From CAYJDG01 sp964368875 (lineage in GTDB: Bacteria > Pseudomonadota > Alphaproteobacteria > Micavibrionales > Micavibrionaceae): a DNA stretch of 12,134 nucleotides. This document shows positions 1 to 6,538 of this stretch, one piece after another (the stretch's first letter is position 1; each line of letters starts with the position of its first letter). The notes beneath the pieces were generated by a model. That model had not been told where the DNA came from, searched no databases, and saw only the letters and a list, made by a program, of their open reading frames with translations. Position numbers and translations under genes: made by a program. The stretch spans positions 1-12,134 of the forward strand of contig CAYJDG010000060.1 in NCBI GenBank assembly GCA_964368875.1. Reading direction: 5' to 3'.

Positions 1-1891
1 GCACCTTGCGCACTTTATCAAGCGGCATGTGCAGACGTTCGGCCAGTTCCTCAGGCGTAGGCTCACGACCGATTTCGTGCATCATCTGACGGCTGGTGCG
101 CACCAGTTTATTGATCGTTTCGATCATGTGCACCGGAATACGGATGGTACGCGCCTGATCGGCGATCGAGCGGGTGATCGCCTGACGAATCCACCATGTC
201 GCATAGGTCGAGAATTTGTAACCGCGACGGTATTCGAATTTATCGACGGCTTTCATCAGACCGATGTTGCCTTCCTGGATTAGATCCAGGAATTGCAGAC
301 CGCGGTTGGTGTATTTCTTGGCAATCGAAATAACGAGACGCAGGTTGGCCTCGACCATTTCTTTCTTGGCACGGCCGGATTCTTTATCGCCCTTTTGCAC
401 CGTGGTAACGATGCGTTTGTATTCCATCAGCGGCAGACCGGATTCAGCGGCAACGCTGTCGATCTGATCTTTGATGGCGTCGATATCGGCTTTGTGCTTC
501 TCAGCGAATTTGGGCCAGCCTTTGCCCGGCAGCTTCTTGACCTTCTCGGCCCAGCGGGTGCCAAGCAGAGCTTCTTCATAGACGCTGAGGAATTCCTCAC
601 GTTTAACGCCGCAGTCGATAGCGAGGCGCATCATGCGCCCTTCCAGACCGACGAGTTCGCGGTTCATACGATACAAACGGTCAAGCAGCTGCTCGATCCG
701 GGCGTTGTTCAGTTTGACTTCGTTCATGTAACCGATCATCTCGGCTTTCAGCGTGTCATATTTCTTAATCTGCGCCGGGGTCGCGTTCTTACCGGCTTCG
801 ATTTTCTCCTGCTGAGCTTTCTGCAGCTTTTTGTAAGTTTTTTTAATGCCTTCAAAAATCGGGAAAACTTTAGGAGCAAGCTCGGCTTCCATGGCAGCCA
901 AAGAAATGCTGTTCTCATCGTCTTCACCAGCCACGGCACCTTCGGCACCCGGCTCGGCGGCTTCGCCTTCTTTTGGCTCGGCAGGCTCTGGCGGCGCGGC
1001 CACAACCGGCGGAACCGGAGGGGTCATGCCATCGCCAAAGGCGGCAGCATCGCCACCATAGGTCGCATCAAGATCGATAACTTCGCGTAGAAGAATGTCG
1101 GATTTGAGCAGAGCTTCGTACCAGGCAATGATCGATTCAATCGCGAGCGGAGATTCACAAATCCCGCCGATCATCGTTTCACGGCCAGCTTCGATCCGCT
1201 TGGCAATCGCGATCTCGCCCTCACGGGAGAGCAGCTCAACCGAGCCCATCTCGCGCAGGTACATACGAACAGGATCGTCGGTCCGGCCAGTATCATCATC
1301 GGAGATGTTACCGCCGCCTTCGTATTCTTCGTCTTCTTCTTTTTTCGGCTTCTCTTCTGCTTCGTCGTCGTCAGCGCTGTCGACGAGTTGTACGCCAGCA
1401 TCAGCGATATTCGACATCGCGTCTTCGATCTGGTCGGAGGAGAATTCTTCGGCAGGCAGGGCCTTGTTCAGTTCATCATAAGTGATGAAGCCCTTGTCCT
1501 TGCTTTTCGCAACAAGCTTTTTGACAATCTTTTCGAGATTGCCTTTCTGACCTGTGGTCATGCTGTCGGCGTTTGGCTTCGGCTCGTTGGACTCTTTGTC
1601 CTTCGGAGGCTTGATCAATTTCTTGACCGGGGCAGCTTTCGCGGCAGGCGCTTTGGCTGCTTCTTTCACGGGTGGGGCTTCTTTCTTTGATACGGGTGCG
1701 GCTTTAGTCGCAGCTTTGGCAGGAGCCTTCGTCGGCGCAGGCTTGGCGGCCTTCGCAGCGGGTGCAGGCTTCTTGTTCTCTGGCTTGGAAACCTTGATAG
1801 GTTTTGCCGGAGCTTTCGTCGCTGCCTTAGATTGAGTCTTCTGTTTAGATTGAGGTTTCGCTGCTGCTTTAACCTGTTTTTTAGCCGCCAT
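1..1891 (-). CDS. rpoD: RNA polymerase primary sigma factor RpoD (sigma-70), 3'-truncated by window edge
   Basis: Directs core RNA polymerase to housekeeping promoters. The reading frame is open from 1891 to the left edge (630 codons) without a stop. Domain order: a Lys/Ala/Pro-rich tail (about residues 1-110); region 1.1 (about 115-165, with KGFITYDELNKALP); an acidic linker; region 1.2 (DDPVRMYLREMG); the non-conserved region with a Pro/Glu/Ala insert (about 289-325); regions 2.1-2.4 (about 500-590, with NLRLVISIAKKY, DLIQEGNIGLMKAV, YATWWIRQAI and RTIRIPVHM); and the start of region 3 (GREPTPEELAERL). The rest of region 3 and all of region 4 lie outside the window. Start: ATG at 1891 has an AGGA six bases upstream. 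A second in-frame ATG at 1897 (adding Met-Ala) is almost as good, and an in-frame TAG at 1904-1906 rules out anything earlier. It follows dnaG by about 75 bp, probably in the same transcript. Identity is certain; the exact start is not. Confidence 0.96.
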   Translation of the reverse strand, partial: MAAKKQVKAAAKPQSKQKTQSKAATKAPAKPIKVSKPENKKPAPAAKAAKPAPTKAPAKAATKAAPVSKKEAPPVKEAAKAPAAKAAPVKKLIKPPKDKESNEPKPNADSMTTGQKGNLEKIVKKLVAKSKDKGFITYDELNKALPAEEFSSDQIEDAMSNIADAGVQLVDSADDDEAEEKPKKEEDEEYEGGGNISDDDTGRTDDPVRMYLREMGSVELLSREGEIAIAKRIEAGRETMIGGICESPLAIESIIAWYEALLKSDILLREVIDLDATYGGDAAAFGDGMTPPVPPVVAAPPEPAEPKEGEAAEPGAEGAVAGEDDENSISLAAMEAELAPKVFPIFEGIKKTYKKLQKAQQEKIEAGKNATPAQIKKYDTLKAEMIGYMNEVKLNNARIEQLLDRLYRMNRELVGLEGRMMRLAIDCGVKREEFLSVYEEALLGTRWAEKVKKLPGKGWPKFAEKHKADIDAIKDQIDSVAAESGLPLMEYKRIVTTVQKGDKESGRAKKEMVEANLRLVISIAKKYTNRGLQFLDLIQEGNIGLMKAVDKFEYRRGYKFSTYATWWIRQAITRSIADQARTIRIPVHMIETINKLVRTSRQMMHEIGREPTPEELAERLHMPLDKVRKV

Positions 1892-1968
1892 TGCCATTCC
1901 TGACTACCTGATTCGATTCGCCGATTTAACCTGATTTTGCAGAAAAAACAAAGGGGTAGAAGGGCAAA

Positions 1969-3672
1969 TCAGGCTGTGCCTGTGTCCTTATCCATCTGAA
2001 TCTGCTGGAGCGCCAAAATCCGGTCTTCGTTTTCAGGGGTGAAGGAGGCCTGTAATGCAGCCCGGGCCGCGTCGATATCGTCGCGGAGTCGCCCGTTATC
2101 CCATTGACCCCAAAAGCTTTTCCAGCCTTCGAGCACTCTTTCTGGATCGGCGTCCGGCCGGGCGAAACCGGCGTGGATATACAGACGCTCACTGGCAAGT
2201 CTGTCCACGATGTCGGCCAATCCAAGAGCAGTTATGTGGCGGAGCACCGCTGTTCTGTCAAGGGCTTCAGGCTCCAGACCTTCAAGTAAGTCATGTAAAG
2301 CGTCGTAAACCCGCTGTAATTCGGCCTGACCGGGGTCGAGTTGCAGGAATGATTCGTGGATGGACGGGTAAATCCCGGGATGGTTGATCAGGGTCAGCAG
2401 TAAGATCTGTGGCACCAGATCGTGTGACTTCTTCTTGCTGAGCGGTGGTAAAACCACTTGGGGCCCCTGCGGCTTGCCGAATTTGCTGCCTTTAAAATTA
2501 GGAGTGAAGGTGTTGCTGAACAACGCACGCGTCTTATCGCGGAAAGCCTGCTTGTAATGATACTGCAACTGCGAGTCCGGCACGCGGCTGGAAATCTCAT
2601 CGAGGCGGGCCTGTAACCCGGCGCGTGTTTCTGGGGTATCGAACTTCTGGCCCGCCGTGTTGTGCGTCCAGATGAAGTCGAGCGCAGAGACGGCTTTCGT
2701 GATCAGTTGTTTGAAGGCCTCTGCCCCCTGCTCCTGAATAAACGTATCCGGATCATCGCCTTCAGGAAGAAATGCAAAACGCACCGACTGATCAGGTTTC
2801 AGCAACGGCAGGACACGGTCCACCGCACGGACGGCAGCGCGGTAACCCGCAGTATCACCATCGAAACAGAGCACGGGCTCTTTACGATCATGCGGGATCA
2901 TCTTCCACAGCACCATGACCTGTTCTTCAGTCAGCGCCGTGCCAAGCGGAGCCACGGCCCCTTTAAAGCCAGACTGATGACAGGCGATTGCGTCCATGTA
3001 GCCTTCGACAACAATGATAGGATGATCGTTCGCGGCCAGGCGCGCATGCTGCTGGGCGTAGACCAGCCGACCCTTNNNNNNNNNNNNNNNNNNNNNNNNN
3101 NNNNNNNNNNNNNNNNNNNNNNNNNNNNNNNNNNNNNNNNNNNNNNNNNNNNNNNNNNNNNNNNNNNNNNNNNNNTGGCGGATCGCCTGTTCATCGGCGG
3201 GCGCATAGCCAATACGGAACGAGGCCATCGTGTCGCGCGACAATTTGCGCTTCAGCATATAGTCCAGAATGTCATGATTGGCCGGAAGATAAAGCTGGGC
3301 TTCAAAGAATTTGGCGGCGTCTTCACACAGGGCATACAGGCTCTTGTCCTTGTGCGCCTGTTCGACATCCTGAAAGCTCTGGCGCGGCACTGGCATGCCA
3401 GCCTTGGCGGCAAGTTGCTCCACGCCTTCGATAAACGAGAGGTTGTCGTGACGCATGACAAAGCCCAGCACATCGCCATGGGCACCACAGCCAAAACAGT
3501 GGAAAAACTGCTTATCGTCGTTCACGTAAAAAGAAGGTGATTTTTCGCTATGAAATGGGCAGCAGGCCTTGAATTCCCGCCCTGCGCGCGTCAGTTTAAT
3601 GCGGCTGGCAACGACCTCGGATAAGGTCAGCCGGTCGCGGAGATCCTGAATAAAGCGCGGGGATATGGACAT
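1969..3672 (-). CDS. dnaG: DNA primase DnaG, interrupted by an assembly gap
   Basis: Synthesises RNA primers at the replication fork in partnership with DnaB helicase. The N-terminal CHC2 zinc finger is complete: C38, H41, C59 and C62, inside ACCPFHSEKSPSF and FFHCFGCGAHGDV. After the gap comes the RNA-polymerase core with KGRLVYA, then the Toprim motifs EGYMD (E223 in as-assembled numbering) and DGD (D271-D273). The C-terminal part corresponds to the helicase-interaction domain, which is variable in sequence. The N run at 3076-3175 removes the end of the region before KGR, where the conserved RFR...FPI and GFGGR motifs should be. As assembled it encodes 567 residues, which is short for the family. 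Start: ATG 3672 gives the canonical N-terminus (SPRFIQDLRDRLTLSEVV). The frame stays open upstream to 4086, but that stretch is antisense to pdxS and unlike DnaG. No clear Shine-Dalgarno precedes the start. Divergent from pdxS and upstream of rpoD; there is no rpsU next to it. Confidence 0.95.
   Translation of the reverse strand: MSISPRFIQDLRDRLTLSEVVASRIKLTRAGREFKACCPFHSEKSPSFYVNDDKQFFHCFGCGAHGDVLGFVMRHDNLSFIEGVEQLAAKAGMPVPRQSFQDVEQAHKDKSLYALCEDAAKFFEAQLYLPANHDILDYMLKRKLSRDTMASFRIGYAPADEQAIRXXXXXXXXXXXXXXXXXXXXXXXXXXXXXXXXXXKGRLVYAQQHARLAANDHPIIVVEGYMDAIACHQSGFKGAVAPLGTALTEEQVMVLWKMIPHDRKEPVLCFDGDTAGYRAAVRAVDRVLPLLKPDQSVRFAFLPEGDDPDTFIQEQGAEAFKQLITKAVSALDFIWTHNTAGQKFDTPETRAGLQARLDEISSRVPDSQLQYHYKQAFRDKTRALFSNTFTPNFKGSKFGKPQGPQVVLPPLSKKKSHDLVPQILLLTLINHPGIYPSIHESFLQLDPGQAELQRVYDALHDLLEGLEPEALDRTAVLRHITALGLADIVDRLASERLYIHAGFARPDADPERVLEGWKSFWGQWDNGRLRDDIDAARAALQASFTPENEDRILALQQIQMDKDTGTA
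3076..3175. other. 100-N assembly gap inside dnaG
   Basis: Exactly 100 consecutive N bases, the conventional placeholder for a gap of unknown length. The dnaG frame matches on both sides, so the gene is probably intact in the organism. Comparison with the DnaG fold (from memory of E. coli DnaG) suggests roughly 65-70 residues are missing, while 100 bases encode only about 33, so the true gap is probably nearer 200 bases. Confidence 0.98.
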
Positions 3673-3718
3673 TGAGGGGTTATAGCAAGAATTAGCCCTA
3701 AAGTTCCATAACTTAACT

Positions 3719-3746
3719 TTGCTTTTAAAAGGTCTTTGTGTATAAA
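3719..3746 (+). promoter_or_regulatory. candidate sigma-70 promoter for pdxS
   Basis: TTGCTT at 3719-3724 and TATAAA at 3741-3746 are separated by 16 bp. The -10 matches the consensus at five of six positions; the -35 matches only in its TTG. Transcription would begin near 3753 and leave about a 35-base leader containing the AAGGA ribosome site at 3775-3779. It lies in the 115-bp region between the divergent dnaG and pdxS genes. Recognised by eye only. Confidence 0.4.
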
Positions 3747-3787
3747 GTTCGACCATCAAACCCGCAGAATATATAAGGATTTTGGAC

Positions 3788-4684
3788 ATGAGCGCGTCTT
3801 CGTCAACCGGCAACGTCATCAACATCAAAACCGGCCTGGCAGAAATGCTGAAGGGTGGAGTGATTATGGACGTGGTAAATGCCGAGCAGGCCCGGATCGC
3901 GGAAGATGCCGGAGCCGTCGCGGTCATGGCCCTTGAGCGTGTTCCTTCAGAAATCCGTGCCCATGGCGGCGTCGCCCGGATGAGCCCACCGGAACTGGTC
4001 CAGCAAATCATCGACACCGTATCGATCCCGGTCATGGCAAAATGCCGCATCGGCCACTTTGCCGAAGCCCAAATCCTTGAAGCCATCGGCGTCGACTATA
4101 TTGACGAGTCCGAAGTCCTGACCCCGGCGGATGAAGATTACCACATTAACAAGATGGATTTTAAAATCCCCTTCGTTTGCGGCGCCAAAAACCTGGGTGA
4201 AGCCCTGCGCCGGATCGGTGAAGGCGCAGCCCTGATGCGCACCAAAGGTGAGCCAGGTACTGGCAATATCGTTGAGGCAGTTCGCCATCTGCGCGAAATC
4301 AATCAAGGTATCCGCCGTATCACCGTGCTTGATGATGCCGAATTGATGACCGAAGCCAAAAACCTCGGTGCGCCATTTGAACTGGTTCGCCTCGTCAAGC
4401 AACTGGGTCGCCTGCCCGTTCCGAATTTTGCAGCTGGTGGCATTGCGACACCTGCTGACGCAGCCCTCTGCATGCAACTCGGCGCAGAAACCGTATTCGT
4501 CGGATCCGGCATTTTCAAAAGCGACAATCCGTCTATGTTCGCCAAAGCCATCGTCAAGGCAACCGCTCATTTCGATGATCCGAAAATGGTCCTTGAAGCG
4601 TCCAAAGGATTGGGTGACGCGATGGCAGGACTGGAAATTTCCAAGATCGATGCGCCGATGCGAATGGCAAACCGTGGCTGGTAG
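3788..4684 (+). CDS. pdxS: Pyridoxal 5'-phosphate synthase lyase subunit PdxS
   Basis: Condenses ribose 5-phosphate, glyceraldehyde 3-phosphate and ammonia into PLP in the DXP-independent vitamin B6 route. The ammonia comes from PdxT, and in known systems PdxS forms a 12-subunit core. It is a (beta/alpha)8 barrel of 298 residues, the usual family length. Visible hallmarks: GGVIMDVVNAEQARIAEDAGA near the N-terminus with the substrate-site Asp (D28); VMAKCRIGHF with the first Schiff-base lysine (K85, equivalent to K81 of the Bacillus enzyme); DYIDESEVLTPAD; and RTKGEPGTGN with the second catalytic lysine (K153, equivalent to K149). Start: ATG 3788 has AAGGA with an 8-base gap. A TTG two codons upstream (3782) is too close to that site. 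First gene of a plus-strand group with a small ORF and pdxT. Very secure call. Confidence 0.97.
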   Translation: MSASSSTGNVINIKTGLAEMLKGGVIMDVVNAEQARIAEDAGAVAVMALERVPSEIRAHGGVARMSPPELVQQIIDTVSIPVMAKCRIGHFAEAQILEAIGVDYIDESEVLTPADEDYHINKMDFKIPFVCGAKNLGEALRRIGEGAALMRTKGEPGTGNIVEAVRHLREINQGIRRITVLDDAELMTEAKNLGAPFELVRLVKQLGRLPVPNFAAGGIATPADAALCMQLGAETVFVGSGIFKSDNPSMFAKAIVKATAHFDDPKMVLEASKGLGDAMAGLEISKIDAPMRMANRGW

Positions 4685-4793
4685 GCTAGCATTTTCAAGG
4701 GCATAGGCATTAAACGTGCAAAAATAAACTAATTATTGTTATCCTGATGCTTAAAGACGCGCATAAGTGTTAATAAGCAAAAGGGTGTCAATA

Positions 4794-5030
4794 ATGCTGG
4801 TTGAGTTCACATTTAAGTCTGCTCAAGGTCGTATCGTTAAGCTTCATAAACTTGATGTAAAATCTTCACAGGCCACTCCTGCGAATGCACCGGAATTAGC
4901 TGGTAAAGCATTCGATGCCGCCCGTCTTCATCATTTGCAGCGTGAACAAGTAGATGCAGTTGAAGTCAGAGGGATCGGCGAAAAACCTCTCGTGTTCAAA
5001 AAAGACTCGTTTTTGGCTCCGCTGCTCTAG
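4794..5030 (+). CDS. Small hypothetical protein between pdxS and pdxT
   Basis: I do not recognise this family. It is a 78-residue basic protein with no signal peptide, membrane segment or cysteine. It opens with MLVEFTFKSAQGRIVKLHKL, which looks like beta strands, continues with a helical Ala-rich middle (AGKAFDAARLHHLQREQ) and ends in a strand-like stretch and a hydrophobic tail (SFLAPLL). ATG 4794 is preceded by AAAAGGG with an 8-base gap, a good ribosome site. GTG codons at 4767 and 4785 are in frame but lack such a site. It lies 109 bp after pdxS and 64 bp before pdxT, on the same strand, so cotranscription with the PLP synthase genes is plausible. Any role in B6 metabolism is guesswork from position alone. 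The coding call rests on the ribosome site and a protein-like composition. Confidence 0.65.
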   Translation: MLVEFTFKSAQGRIVKLHKLDVKSSQATPANAPELAGKAFDAARLHHLQREQVDAVEVRGIGEKPLVFKKDSFLAPLL

Positions 5031-5094
5031 AAAACGTCCGTTTGCACTCATAAGACATCTATTTTTTCAGCACTCTGCGTGTATATAAGCAAGT

Positions 5095-5655
5095 ATGACC
5101 GAGATGAAGAAACCTCTTATCGGCGTGCTGGCACTTCAAGGTGCAGTTCAGCCCCATAAACCCCATATCGAAGCCGCTGGCGGCGTGTTTCGCGCTGTCA
5201 AAACAGCTGAGCAGTTCGATGCGATGGATGCGTTCATCCTGCCGGGTGGTGAAAGCACAACGATGCTGAAGCTGATCGAAGCGTTCGGGCTGTGGGATAG
5301 CCTCAAGAAGAATTTTATCGCCAAGCCAGTCTGGGGGATTTGCGCCGGTTCAATTCTACTTGCACAGAAAGTCACCGACCCCGAACAAAAATCATTCGGC
5401 ATTCTGCCGATCACCGTGCAACGCAACGGTTATGGCAGCCAACTCGACAGTCACCATATTTTGATTGATGGATATGTGATGTCGCATATCCGCGCACCGA
5501 TCATCACCGATGCAGGATCAACCGAAATTCTGGCTGAACATGACGGGCATCCTGTATGGATCAGATCCGGAAAGAACATGGCAACAACATTCCACCCGGA
5601 ACTGACGCTCGAGTTCCCCTCGCCTGTGCACAAAGCTTTTATCGACAGTCTCTAG
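5095..5655 (+). CDS. pdxT: Pyridoxal 5'-phosphate synthase glutaminase subunit PdxT
   Basis: Class I glutamine amidotransferase that hydrolyses glutamine and channels ammonia to PdxS. Its 186 residues fit the family length. Visible motifs: IGVLALQGAV at the N-terminus; PGGEST (residues 50-55), which binds glutamine; WGICAGSILLA with the nucleophile C83; SHIRAPII; and FHPEL with the remaining triad members H167 and E169. The full catalytic triad is therefore present. Start: ATG 5095 has only a weak upstream site (AAGCAAG); ATG 5104 three codons later is an alternative that would not disturb the fold. It is separated from pdxS by a small ORF instead of directly adjoining it. Its TAG stop lies in a CTAG shared with the stop of the convergent gene on the other strand. 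Confidence 0.96.
   Translation: MTEMKKPLIGVLALQGAVQPHKPHIEAAGGVFRAVKTAEQFDAMDAFILPGGESTTMLKLIEAFGLWDSLKKNFIAKPVWGICAGSILLAQKVTDPEQKSFGILPITVQRNGYGSQLDSHHILIDGYVMSHIRAPIITDAGSTEILAEHDGHPVWIRSGKNMATTFHPELTLEFPSPVHKAFIDSL
5652..5655. other. Shared CTAG stop of two convergent genes
   Basis: The palindrome CTAG supplies TAG for pdxT on the plus strand (5653-5655) and TAG for paralogue B on the minus strand (5654-5652). The two coding regions overlap by four bases. No terminator hairpin is visible on either side, so each transcript must run into the other gene. Confidence 0.9.
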
Positions 5656-6089
5656 CCGCAGACGGCATTCCCTTTAATCGTGACAGGCCGGATCCGGTAT
5701 TGTGTCTCAGGCATTTCGCCCCATGCCGGTATTGTCAGCGTACCCAATGAATCTTCTTGTGCATCTTTGGGCGGAAAGTGAATTTTTGCTTTTACGATCA
5801 TACATTCACCATCAGGCAGACAGATATTACCAAATCCCGTGCTTTCAGGATTTGAGTTCCCATCGAGTATCACTTCCTTACCATTTGAAAGGTCGGCAAG
5901 TCCCCGACCATAAACGTCGCCTGTGAACACACCAAAGTGAAGATCGACTTTGATCGATATCGCCGCCCCATCCCAAGGTGCACATGAACTTTTTATTTCT
6001 GCAGGAAAAATTTCAGTCATTCGTGCATTGGCAGATCCAGCGTAAAAAACTGCGCAGGTTAAAATCGAGCTTAAAAGAAGGATTTTCAT
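5652..6089 (-). CDS. Secreted four-cysteine protein, paralogue B, unknown function
   Basis: I cannot name a family. A Sec signal peptide is evident (MKILLLSSILTCAVFYAGSA, cleavage likely after ANA at residue 22), leaving a mature domain of about 123 residues for the periplasm or outside. The mature part has four cysteines (C36, C90, C96, C144), enough for two disulfides. Landmarks are SSCAPWDGAA, GRGLADLSNGK, the short Cys loop ICLPDGEC, GTLTI, YRIRP and a terminal Cys-Gly. All of these recur in the gene at 6539-7021, so the two are paralogues; the signal peptides also align (LTCAVFYAGSANAR against FTCMVFHAGDAMAR). ATG 6089 is preceded by AAGG about seven bases away. It is the last gene of the minus-strand envelope unit, 93 bp after the NTR-like gene. 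Its stop overlaps that of pdxT. Confidence 0.85.
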   Translation of the reverse strand: MKILLLSSILTCAVFYAGSANARMTEIFPAEIKSSCAPWDGAAISIKVDLHFGVFTGDVYGRGLADLSNGKEVILDGNSNPESTGFGNICLPDGECMIVKAKIHFPPKDAQEDSLGTLTIPAWGEMPETQYRIRPVTIKGNAVCG

Positions 6090-6182
6090 TCAATACCTTA
6101 TCTGCTTAAAAGTTTAAGAATATGGCGACGACATTCGTGACAAAATTGTCGTTCAATCTCACTTCATCAGGTTACAACAAAT
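6090..6182 (-). promoter_or_regulatory. 93-bp gap within the envelope unit; weak promoter candidate
   Basis: This is the longest gap between genes of the unit. On the minus strand it holds TTGTCA followed after 15 bp by TATTCT, a poor promoter match. It also holds a 6-bp inverted repeat (ACGACA at 6128-6133, TGTCGT at 6147-6152). Paralogue B might therefore have its own promoter, but the evidence is thin. Confidence 0.2.
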
Positions 6183-6524
6183 TTATTGAGCTGGCTCAGC
6201 CAGCGCTGCCTTAATATCCATGTTTAAATCCTCTGGGCGTAATCTCCGGCTGCCGGAATATCCTTCCGGACCGATGTAGAGCCAGACTTCGCCAACGGTG
6301 AAGGCAATTCCGCAAGTATTATTTATCGGCACGATGCTAATGTGATGACCTGCGCCCGTGACAAAACTGACCTTTTCAGGCGTAACCGTTTCAACCTTAC
6401 CTATAAACACAAGTTGCGCCGCATCGGCTTTTTGTTTGAGTGTGAGATTTGATACCACCGGGCTGCACGCAAGAGCCGGGAAGGCTAGAAGGCAGAGAGC
6501 AGTCGTCAGCAAGGTTAAACGCAT
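6183..6524 (-). CDS. Secreted small protein with an NTR/TIMP-like pattern
   Basis: A 113-residue exported protein. A Sec signal peptide (MRLTLLTTALCLLAFPALA) would be cut after ALA, leaving Cys20 as the first mature residue. From there the layout resembles netrin/TIMP-type (NTR) domains: a leading cysteine, a helix-like KQKADAAQ, then LVFIGKVETV, and later TCGIAFTVGEVWLYIG, which recalls the CG.xF..G..YLVY segment of NTR proteins. C20 and C71 could pair. The resemblance is by eye and the domain is short, so the function (protease binding, adhesion or otherwise) is open. Start: ATG 6524 has AGGAGA seven bases upstream; a TTG at 6548 lies in frame but is on the far side of that site. It begins 14 bases after the stop of the preceding four-cysteine gene, so the two are surely cotranscribed. 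Confidence 0.8.
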   Translation of the reverse strand: MRLTLLTTALCLLAFPALACSPVVSNLTLKQKADAAQLVFIGKVETVTPEKVSFVTGAGHHISIVPINNTCGIAFTVGEVWLYIGPEGYSGSRRLRPEDLNMDIKAALAEPAQ

Positions 6525-6531
6525 ATTATTG

Positions 6532-6537
6532 TCTCCT
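6532..6537 (-). promoter_or_regulatory. Shine-Dalgarno site fixing the start of the NTR-like gene
   Basis: AGGAGA on the minus strand, seven bases before ATG 6524 and one base past the TAA of the upstream gene at 6539-6541. It selects 6524 over the TTG at 6548 and indicates independent re-initiation within a polycistronic message. Confidence 0.75.
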
Positions 6538-6538
6538 G

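Noticed and set aside
293..1090. 265-codon plus-strand open frame
   Set aside because: Antisense shadow of rpoD; Phe-rich with no recognisable domain, whereas the opposite strand encodes a clear sigma-70.
3673..4086. Upstream extension of the dnaG frame
   Set aside because: The extra 138 codons run antisense through pdxS and its promoter and look nothing like DnaG; ATG 3672 gives the canonical N-terminus.
3947..4570. 207-codon minus-strand open frame
   Set aside because: Antisense to pdxS, with no ribosome site or domain.
6462..6475. Lipoprotein signal at Cys20 of the NTR-like protein
   Set aside because: The residues before Cys are A-L-A, not the usual L-[AS]-[GA]; ordinary signal peptidase I cleavage fits better, though lipidation is not excluded.
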